From positions 1-13,652 of the forward strand of contig SDVU01000411.1 in assembly GCA_016256075.1 (NCBI GenBank): 13,652 bases of DNA. The letters run 5' to 3'. A program made the position numbers and the translations under genes. Of the stretch, positions 8,301-13,652 are shown piece after piece (the stretch's first letter is position 1; each line of letters opens with the position of its first letter). The DNA is from Dictyocoela muelleri. Its lineage: Eukaryota; Microsporidia. The notes beneath the pieces are model-generated. The model saw only the letters and a list, made by a program, of their open reading frames with translations, had not been told where the DNA came from and searched no databases.

Positions 8301-8390
8301 GAGTGCGGTAGGTGATGATAATGATTTTTTAAGTGATGAGTAGGAGTTGACGATTTTTAAATTTTGTGGTGATGTTGGTGTCGCATTCAT
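5358..8390 (-). CDS. Asn-rich predicted helical-repeat protein, unidentified (1010 aa)
   Basis: This is one uninterrupted frame. The start is well supported: the ATG at 8388-8390 is immediately preceded by ATACCCC, the CCC-type element reported next to microsporidian start codons. I do not recognise the family. Between low-complexity tracts the sequence is made of short Leu/Ile/Lys-rich amphipathic helices (about residues 20-340, 430-530, 560-640, 690-790, 870-910, 945-1010), suggesting a HEAT-like solenoid scaffold. Symplekin/Pta1, karyopherin or cohesin-loader types were considered, but no motif decides. No signal peptide or membrane segment is seen. The Asn/Asp-rich tracts (about 355-415, 530-557, 638-675, 793-857, 910-934) include tandem in-frame repeats such as INSYIND, DYINYN and NKNSNVG with 21- or 24-bp periods. 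They look like replication-slippage inserts in surface loops. It is flanked by SINE-like copies B and C. Confidence 0.88.
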   Translation of the reverse strand: MNATPTSPQNLKIVNSYSSLKKSLSSPTALSSMLKSYPSSIKILKPFIISTTSELVIDTLFQESTDIFKTNVLNLIIKNFQKFKNKEKLKLKIHETLKQNRNDFFSYALKLRFGEFDAEDLYKIFKTCINKIPKTYLLYVYDKVRDRTITETYRFNQNTCNGENTELNNNELKYLYLSYALLISKLKKADHKLVEIIVKKFKNPTVKDIPLLKLISSLFIDIVSAKKLFPVVKNLIQNCMDVLDQIVNFNQIFKNKKENKYIQKADIEILDTLLTLTFNCYLQLRNIAYPQLAAALMTNIPNKLKKIILKIISVSNDQLTTLELIYKIGKDEIDDELADGILYSIGVVLKKQQTNNNSCDNLYDDTNDNTYSNTINSFINNNTINSYINDNVINSYINDDNSINSYTNDDNLYNKLSLNPKLKNILNKTIKMNPEIFSKTLDILKNCDEFLEMVNENSKYVILNINRDNSIAEKIMKFFIKNKIRGDLDFSILKKISRIPSENFFPFLNAIDKNSFVNRNEINSANTMEVTKDFNINNNINNNNIYDNNFIEINNNTPLLPYCEEFLNQILMNQDEAFKYFKKNKKGLKNFISENKEWFNEFSKVCEIRINEIYNELDIYELQLKYDLSSDYWELLGKKIIIDKFFNKDDNNLDNDSNKKDRDHNNLDSNLDKNFYIKQLNYKINDENLQGFITYLKCKIVAGMNIDKELINLKEFKNDKVDNFYSFLSLSNDVKYQRNSQFSIFKTLLLESDCRLFLKFFQESDDYEKFILFLKICTKKCKCIETLGDNKNSNVGNKNSNVGNKKCNDDYKDYKDNYINYNHDYINYNYDYINYNDDYKNDDFNCNDCNCDYNSDMKLKTLLSEELIKSSNKKIIRMCLLGLLKCSNINDLIPLLNNIDLKDYENINDNNQFDDNLNANSYGANLNANPYVANSIENLNQKEIFKDDLKEGKLSFKDILILISIKNLINGCNNYVNFDKLKGGKSLYLNKLNELIKLKEMISGDEVNVV

Positions 8391-8400
8391 GGGGTATTTT
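8391..8400 (-). promoter_or_regulatory. CCCC motif abutting the start codon
   Basis: On the minus strand the sequence reads AAAATACCCC directly before ATG. A CCC/GGG-like motif within a few bases of the ATG is described as a promoter or transcription-start element in microsporidia. The same ATACCCC-ATG arrangement occurs at the transposase remnant (ATG at 2864-2866). Confidence 0.6.
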
Positions 8401-8539
8401 TTTTGTATTTTAAAAAAATTCTTAAAAAATTTGAAAAAGTTAAAATAAAAAAATGATTTTAAATAATTATAATACCCTCCAATAGCAAAAATAGTAAGTA
8501 ATCTACAACATTGGTCTCTAGACTTTTGTTCTTAATGTT

Positions 8540-8902
8540 CATGTTATACGTCACTCTTAGACTACTTAGATATTATTTAAATACAACTTTCGTTATATCA
8601 ATTCTTCAGCAGTATACGGGTAATATATATTTTTCATGAATTTTTTAATTTAACTCCTTATTTTACCAGATTCATTCCGCGCTCAGTGAATGTTCAGCTT
8701 TTAGTTAGAAATTTTATAAAATACAGACCAAGTCTTGATCAGCTATACCACACTGGAACAACTGTATATTAATACTATATTTCTATAGTTATTTCCGCTT
8801 AATGTCATCCCCTCATTATTTATTAAAGTGACTTTAACAATAATTCCAAGCTCGATAATTAAATCTCACATTTAAGAGTGTTAACCACGGGACTTTATGT
8901 TC
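8540..8902 (-). mobile_element. tRNA-derived SINE-like element, copy C (diverged)
   Basis: Recognisable blocks shared with copies A and D, in the same order, include the GTATACGGGTAAT and TTTTTCATGAATTT segments, GACCAAGTCTTGATCAGCTA (8726-8745), CACACTGGAACAACTGTATA, GCTTAATGTCAT and ATTTAAGAGTGTTAACCAC. The A and B boxes are degraded (TCCCGTGGTTAACAC; GAGCTTGGAATTA) and the 3' part is strongly diverged. It is an old copy. It lies about 150 bp upstream of the start codon of the minus-strand 1010-aa gene, between two divergently transcribed genes. Confidence 0.75.
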
Positions 8903-9180
8903 AATTTTAGTTTTTATAAAAATATTCATAATTAAATTATAACTAATTTTATTTATTAACTTTTTAAATAATTTAAAAAATCCTATTTATAATTGTCAGT
9001 ATTGATCTTTTGTCAAATTATAAACAAATTCTGATTCTACATTTAAATAAATAAGATTGACTAGCTAATCATATTTACGGTTCTACAGTTTGGCTATAAA
9101 TAAGGTTGGGTATAAAACTTTCAAATCACAAAAAGGAGTCTTACCTCCATCTAAAAATTCATGACTCTAAATTTTATGTT

Positions 9181-9240
9181 CTTTAAAATATTTACCTTAA
9201 AATTCATGATCTTTAAAATCTTTACCTTAAAATTCATGAC
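9181..9240 (+). repeat. Tandem 30-bp duplication upstream of the tricalbin-like gene
   Basis: Two adjacent 30-bp units of the form CTTTAAAATnTTTACCTTAA plus AATTCATGAy differ at two positions. A weaker third copy may precede them at about 9150-9180. They end 74 bp before the start codon and could lie in the promoter or 5' leader. The ATGs inside open only tiny frames. The rest of the intergenic stretch 8903-9180 is AT-rich with nothing recognisable. Confidence 0.8.
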
Positions 9241-9314
9241 CTGAAAACAATCACCATTCGTCATTTTTGAAACAAAAACAAAATAAAAATAAAAACAAAA
9301 AAAAGAACCATCGC

Positions 9315-12300
9315 ATGACAGAAAATTCCAAAGACGACAAAGACATTTTCAAAAAAGATGAAAAGCAATATTCCCAGCCACTGAAGCCATCAAATATTCC
9401 ACAAAAACAAATTACAGAAGACGAGAAGGTGCAAAGACCACATGACTATACTGAAGACTATAAAAAAAGTATTACTGAATTTCAAAACATTCTCGACATG
9501 GATGTTGGAAATGAATTATTTGTTTTTCTTCATATGCCGATGTTTATTGTTGTTTTTACCTTTACGTCTTATTTGGCAGGTCGACTTCAATTTGGAATTC
9601 CGATTTTTATATTTGTTGCTTACGCGTCTGTTTGTTATTTCCGGCGACGAATGAAAAGGTTTAAAGACAGCATGACCTGTCTCGTATACAAACAAGCACG
9701 TAGGAAGAAAGTTGAAAACAATTGGGAGACTACAGAATGGGTAAACTATATTATTGAGCGGGTGTGGAATGAGATCGAAGAAACTGTTTCGATTGAGGTC
9801 ATGAAAAATGTCAATCCAATTCTTCATGAAAAATGTCCACCTGGTTTTTCGCGTTTACGACTTTCACGGTTTACTTTGGGGAGTACCGCACCAACAATTT
9901 CAGGCATTTGTTTTTATGATCGAGAGGATTTGGACGTGATTCAACTCGATGCAGAGGTCAGTTTTGTTCCACTCGAAATTGGAAAAAGCGGATACAATTA
10001 CATAACTCGACGTAAATGTCAGACACGACAATGGAATTCAAAGATTATTCTAGTTGCAAGACTTGGTACTCGTGTCAAAGGAATTGGTGTTGATCTTCCT
10101 ATCATGGTCAAAGATCTTTCATTTTCCGCAAAAGCTCGTATAATCCTTCGATTGACTAAAAAGATACCTTTCCTGAAAGAATTAGAATTTTGTTTTCTCG
10201 ACCTCCCTAAAATTGAATTTAACCTCAGACCACTGAAGACAGTTGACGTGATGGATGTACCAGGACTATCTCGATGGATCAACTCAATCATTAACAGCTC
10301 CATGAAAAAAATGCTCGTCAATCCAAACAGTATAAAAATTGATCTTGAGAAAACTGATGAAATCAAAAGTTTCTACGTGGGAATTATACTCGTCAGTTTC
10401 TACGAGACAAATTATTCAAAGGCTGGAAACTTTATTGGTCAAATTGAAATGGACGGACAAAAACTTTACCACACCGGAGAAAAGACAGGTCCAATGTTTG
10501 CTTTTAATGAATATTTTTATTTGTTAACTGAAAATATTAACGACATTATTGGAATGAAGGTATATGGTCATGGCCTCGGAAATGATTTACTCGGCGAAAC
10601 AACTTTAAACGTCAAAAAAATACGGATGATCTCAAATGTCTACGAAAAGTTGCGCTTCTGGAAAACTGGGGAATTAATTTTTACTATCGACAGCCAGTCA
10701 TCATTTTTTCCGATCACTACTGAAATTACCAACTGTGCAATTGTGAGTGTAAAAATTATTCAGGTCGTGGATTTACAATTTAAAAATAGCACTAAAGATA
10801 AAGTCTATGACACGTACTTCACAATAATAGCATGTCCAAAAATTCCTGAAAAAAAAGAAGAGGAGGTTGCGAATAACCCTTTTAAAATATTGACTTCTAC
10901 TGCCTTTTTCATGGGTGATGCGATTTTATCTGCAGGAAAAACAATCACTAGCCTCGTTCCAGGACTTGGCGATGAATCTGAAAAACTTCTCCCCTTTTCT
11001 AAAAATACGTTTTTTGTGGGTCAAACAAAAAAAATTTTGGAGAGCAATGCGCCTAAGTTTTATGAAAAATTCTCATTTTTTGCAACTGATCTAAAAAACG
11101 ATTATGTCTACCTCTCATTGAAAGAAGACGATACGGATAATATTGGGCGAGTTGAAATCCCTCTTAAAGGAATAAAAAATGGACATGAAAGTTGGCATAA
11201 TCTCAAGGATTTACGAAGTGGCAAGGTTAAATTGAAATGGAAAGTCAAGTATATAAATTTAGAACCCAAAAAAGAATTTAAAAATTATGAGAAGGTGATA
11301 AAAGTGACTATCACCGATGTCAAAACAATTTATGATGAAGGTGTTTATTATATCGTGATTGAAAATGATGATGAGACGCAATATGTGCCACCCTTCTGCA
11401 CCAACGAATTCCCAATTAACCGAATAATTTTTATTCCTATCGAAACAAAACCGAACATAAAATTTTCACTTTTCAAAGAAAATGAGAGAGAAGATGATTT
11501 CATTGGAAGCGGGTATTTGTTTGAAAATGGAGAAATTACGCAAAGTGTGAATTCATCACCAATTTTAGGACAAATTTTAACTCGTGAAATTCATTTGACC
11601 AATGACGATGAAGACGCCGGAAGTATTTTCATCGAGACTGAAGAATCTGAACTGAGAAATTACAAAAAAAATCAGAAAGAAAAAGATCTCCTGAAAATCG
11701 TTCAAATGAAAATTAACCATTTTGATTCAGCGAAGGACTGTTACGTTGAATTCAAAACAGACAAAATTTTAAACAGGATGATGACGAGAAACAAAAAATT
11801 ATACGAAAAAATGACAATTTTTATTGGGAAAAGTCAATTGAGTGCAACTTTTAAAACCATTTCAGGTGAAATGATTGGATCGTGTATAGTTCCAATCAGA
11901 AATTGCACCGAATCGGTGATGATTTCTTCAGAAAAATATTGCGAAGTTGATGTAAGAGTTGGCATTTGTGATTTTTATTATTATGAGCCCCTAGAAAGAG
12001 GAACTCTGGCTTTGAAAATCATCAAATGTATTGATCTTCTAGGTGTTGATCGATCAGGATTAAGCGACCCTTACGTCAGAATATTCCACAACGGAAACAA
12101 AATATACAAAACTGTGGTAAAAAAACAACAACTAAACCCGATATTTGAGGAAGAAACGATATTTGAAGTCTTTAAATCCGACATAATCAGACTCGAAGTC
12201 GTTGATTATAACATGTTTGAAAAAAGCAAACTTATCTCGTATATCGAATTTCCCTTGTATTTTTTGAAAGAAGGAACGACCAGTTTTGGAATGAGTATGG

Positions 12301-12368
12301 TTGATGCGAAGAGTTTGAGAAAGTCAAAAGCTAAAATTTATTGTGGATTTAGGTTTTTTAGAGTTTGA
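9315..12368 (+). CDS. Tricalbin / extended-synaptotagmin-like protein (SMP and C2 domains, 1017 aa)
   Basis: Proteins of this family anchor in the ER by a hairpin, tether it to the plasma membrane and move glycerolipids through the SMP domain. Seen here: a charged N-terminus (1-65); two closely spaced hydrophobic segments (about 67-84 and 93-109) followed by a basic RRRMKRF; an SMP domain at about 138-345, with EWVNYIIERVWNEIEE and LPIMVKDLSFSAKARIILRL; a degenerate C2 (about 350-465); a second C2-like region (about 478-645) with a hydrophobic insert; a third C2-like region (about 670-765); and a clear C-terminal C2 (about 893-1000) with VDRSGLSDPYV. In that last domain D912, D918 and D964 fit Ca2+ loop positions, but N966 and K972 replace two expected Asp residues. 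The first in-frame ATG is at 9315. The frame is open back to 9240 but contains only a TTG, which is unlikely as a eukaryotic start. Confidence 0.9.
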   Translation: MTENSKDDKDIFKKDEKQYSQPLKPSNIPQKQITEDEKVQRPHDYTEDYKKSITEFQNILDMDVGNELFVFLHMPMFIVVFTFTSYLAGRLQFGIPIFIFVAYASVCYFRRRMKRFKDSMTCLVYKQARRKKVENNWETTEWVNYIIERVWNEIEETVSIEVMKNVNPILHEKCPPGFSRLRLSRFTLGSTAPTISGICFYDREDLDVIQLDAEVSFVPLEIGKSGYNYITRRKCQTRQWNSKIILVARLGTRVKGIGVDLPIMVKDLSFSAKARIILRLTKKIPFLKELEFCFLDLPKIEFNLRPLKTVDVMDVPGLSRWINSIINSSMKKMLVNPNSIKIDLEKTDEIKSFYVGIILVSFYETNYSKAGNFIGQIEMDGQKLYHTGEKTGPMFAFNEYFYLLTENINDIIGMKVYGHGLGNDLLGETTLNVKKIRMISNVYEKLRFWKTGELIFTIDSQSSFFPITTEITNCAIVSVKIIQVVDLQFKNSTKDKVYDTYFTIIACPKIPEKKEEEVANNPFKILTSTAFFMGDAILSAGKTITSLVPGLGDESEKLLPFSKNTFFVGQTKKILESNAPKFYEKFSFFATDLKNDYVYLSLKEDDTDNIGRVEIPLKGIKNGHESWHNLKDLRSGKVKLKWKVKYINLEPKKEFKNYEKVIKVTITDVKTIYDEGVYYIVIENDDETQYVPPFCTNEFPINRIIFIPIETKPNIKFSLFKENEREDDFIGSGYLFENGEITQSVNSSPILGQILTREIHLTNDDEDAGSIFIETEESELRNYKKNQKEKDLLKIVQMKINHFDSAKDCYVEFKTDKILNRMMTRNKKLYEKMTIFIGKSQLSATFKTISGEMIGSCIVPIRNCTESVMISSEKYCEVDVRVGICDFYYYEPLERGTLALKIIKCIDLLGVDRSGLSDPYVRIFHNGNKIYKTVVKKQQLNPIFEEETIFEVFKSDIIRLEVVDYNMFEKSKLISYIEFPLYFLKEGTTSFGMSMVDAKSLRKSKAKIYCGFRFFRV

Positions 12369-12465
12369 ATTTTTCAATTAAAGTTTTATTTCATTTTAAC
12401 AATTTTGTTCATTTTTTATTTTCTAGACCCTGCTGATTTTTATAAAAACGTGAAAAAAACTTGTC

Positions 12466-12926
12466 TATATATTACATGCTGACAACATCCATAGCTGCCA
12501 ACCCGGAGAGTTGTCTCGAACCATAGTCTTATGACCTTTGGTTCCTGGTGTTCCGATAATACATCACTTCCTAAGCTACCCAGAAGCCCAGCTGTATACG
12601 CGATTTTCGTTTTATCAATGACTCGGCAGGATACAGGTAATTAATGACTTTTCATGAATTTAATTTTAAACTGCTTTTTTTGCCGAGATGCGTCGCCGCA
12701 TTAATTTCAATTTATAGGAGAGTTTCCTCTACTTCATTGTCATATTAGACCAAGTCTTAATCAGCTATACCACACTGGAACAACTGTATATTATACTATA
12801 ATTACGTAGTTATAACCGCTTAATGCCATTTCCTCACTATTTATTAAAGAGTGGCGTCAGCGGGATTCGAACCTCGATACTTAAATTTTACATTCAAGAG
12901 TGTTAACCACTGAGCTATCTGGTTCC
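12466..12926 (-). mobile_element. tRNA-derived SINE-like element, copy D (full length)
   Basis: This copy is nearly collinear with copy A over about 460 bp. The head has an A-box TAGCTCAGTGGTTA (12904-12917) and a B box GGTTCGAATCC (12863-12873). The body blocks GACCAAGTCTTAATCAGCTA (12748-12767), GCCGAGATGCGTCG and TCCTAAGCTACCCAGAAGCC are shared with copy A. The tRNA acceptor ends (GGAACCA and TGACGCC) cannot pair, so this is not a functional tRNA. I find no clear target duplication, because the flanks CTTGTC and ATTTAAAA do not match. It starts about 100 bp after the stop codon of the tricalbin-like gene. Confidence 0.82.
12863..12917 (-). promoter_or_regulatory. Internal Pol III promoter (A and B boxes) of SINE copy D
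   Basis: The A-box-like TAGCTCAGTGGTTA (12904-12917) and exact B-box GGTTCGAATCC (12863-12873) on the minus strand are the best preserved of the four copies. If any copy in the window can still be transcribed by Pol III, this is the best candidate. Confidence 0.65.
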
Positions 12927-13029
12927 ATTTAAAATAATTATGTTAAAAATAATGAAATTAAAAATAATTAAAAGAAATAATTATATTATAAAAATAATTA
13001 TATAAAAAAGCTTCCGTTGATTAATCCAT

Positions 13030-13344
13030 ATGACCAATCCATATGATAATCGAAATAAAATATTATTAAATGTCCATGTTACTCCAAATTCAAAAGAAAA
13101 TCAGATAATTTCCATTGCGGAAACAATTGATATAAAGGTAAGTCTTTCTAATTAGATAACAGCGATTCCAGACAACGGCAAGGCAAACAACGAGTTACTT
13201 AATTATTTATCAAGTGTTTTGAATATAAATAAAAAATATATACATATTGTAAAAGGTTTTAAAAGTCGAGATAAAGTATTACAAATTGATACGAAGCAGT
13301 ATAAATCATTGAATGAAGTTTTAGAACTTTTGAAAAAAATTTAA
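13030..13344 (+). CDS. DUF167 / UPF0235 (YggU, C15orf40) family protein, two exons (98 aa)
   Basis: Exon 1 is 13030-13137 (36 codons) and exon 2 is 13156-13344 (62 codons plus TAA). The family is small (about 100 residues), widespread and of unknown biochemical role. Family marks seen are LLNVHVTPNSKENQI near the N-terminus, then IDIKITAIPDNGKANNELL (compare the family pattern VxAPPxxGxAN), and IHIVKGFKSRDKVLQI (compare GxKSRxK). The length matches the family. Unspliced, the frame meets TAG at 13153-13155. Removing GTAAGT...TTAG restores the family alignment with no gap or insertion. The ATG at 13030 is the first one in frame. No CCC motif abuts it. No link with its neighbours is evident. Confidence 0.85.
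13138..13155 (+). other. Apparent 18-nt spliceosomal intron in the DUF167 gene
   Basis: The sequence GTAAGTCTTTCTAATTAG lies between codon 36 (AAG) and codon 37 (ATA). It has the consensus 5' site GTAAGT, a branch-site-like CTAAT and the acceptor TAG directly after it, the compressed arrangement known from microsporidian introns. It carries an in-frame stop if retained. The alternative acceptor at AACAG (25-nt intron) would shift the frame out of the conserved GKAN region. This is inferred from sequence. No transcript is available. Confidence 0.75.
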
Positions 13345-13480
13345 ATAGCATCAATAAATTTGAAATTATCGATAAATATGAAACTATCAATGGGAAAATT
13401 TTAAAAACACAAAATTAGTAAAAATATATTTTTTTGCAAAATTCTTTTGATAAACTTTATAAAACAATATATAAAAAATA

Positions 13481-13652
13481 CAGTTAACCCTCGTTTTTTC
13501 CAAACCCTCGTTTTTTCCGCACCATATTTTTTTCTCAAACTCTTTTTTTTCTATATTTTCATTTTTTCAGAGAAATTTTTAGAAAAAATATCGTTTTTTT
13601 TACAAAATTTCTTTGATCAAAACCCTCATTTTTACCGCACCCTCATTTTTTT
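13481..13652 (+). mobile_element. Probable pogo/Tc1-mariner-like transposon end, cut by the window edge
   Basis: After a TA dinucleotide (13479-13480) comes CAGTTAACCCTCGTTTTTTC, then a second 17-bp unit AACCCTCGTTTTTTCCG. A further AACCCTCATTTTTACCG lies at 13621-13637, with a partial unit to the right edge. A CAGT-x-x-x-x-CCTCG start next to TA and internal repeats of the same word resemble pogo/Tigger terminal repeats. No transposase is in the window, so the call rests on the terminus alone. It could instead be a simple 17-bp minisatellite. Bases 13345-13478 are plain AT-rich sequence. Confidence 0.45.

Noticed and set aside
5358-8390. Naming the minus-strand gene symplekin/Pta1
   Set aside because: Helical repeats and a few short similarities are suggestive, but no diagnostic motif was found.
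9267-9314. Upstream TTG start for the tricalbin-like gene
   Set aside because: TTG is not a likely eukaryotic start. The resulting 16 extra residues are only Lys/Asn/Gln, and the first in-frame ATG is at 9315.
12855-12926. Functional tRNA gene (also considered at 2491-2566 and 5137-5206)
   Set aside because: The A and B boxes are good, but the acceptor ends do not pair, the T-stem has mismatches, and each is fused to a shared repeat body. SINE heads explain them better.
13138-13162. 25-nt intron ending at AACAG
   Set aside because: It would put the downstream GKAN and KSR motifs out of frame. The 18-nt version keeps them in frame with no gap.

Overview
The window looks like a piece of a repeat-rich, AT-rich microsporidian (or closely related fungal) nuclear genome. 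Four things in the sequence suggest this. Two long genes are uninterrupted. A CCCC motif sits directly against the start codon of the minus-strand gene, a known microsporidian promoter trait, and also against that of a transposase. One small gene seems to carry an ultrashort intron whose branch-site-like sequence merges with the 3' splice site. IS1595/Merlin-type and MULE-type transposase remains are present, as they often are in microsporidia. The species cannot be named from the sequence alone.

Layout. Bases 1-4500 hold a large palindromic structure. Outer arms of about 22-bp tandem repeats (1-625 and, inverted, 3738-4500) enclose a matched inverted segment (641-860 against 3530-3739) and degenerate TTTTTAACCC-type minisatellites that change strand at about 3152. 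This resembles a Foldback element. A decayed IS1595/ISXO2 (Merlin) DNA transposon (about 1261-2936) lies in the left minisatellite. A tRNA-derived SINE-like element (2111-2566), flanked by a perfect 10-bp target duplication, lies inside that transposon's transposase gene. A GC-richer palindrome patch and the C-terminal remnant of a MULE-like transposase follow (4515-4928).

Bases 5358-8390 (minus) encode a 1010-residue Asn-rich, probably helical protein that I cannot identify. Bases 9315-12368 (plus) encode a tricalbin / extended-synaptotagmin-like protein: a membrane hairpin, an SMP lipid-transfer domain and several C2 domains. Bases 13030-13344 (plus) encode a 98-residue DUF167/UPF0235 (YggU/C15orf40) protein once an apparent 18-nt intron is removed. 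A probable pogo-like transposon end begins at 13481.

The same SINE-like family appears four times (2111-2566, 5070-5206, 8540-8902, 12466-12926), always with the tRNA-like head on the minus strand. Most intergenic space between genes is made of these copies. The three host genes show no functional link and read as independent genes in a region built up by nested mobile DNA.
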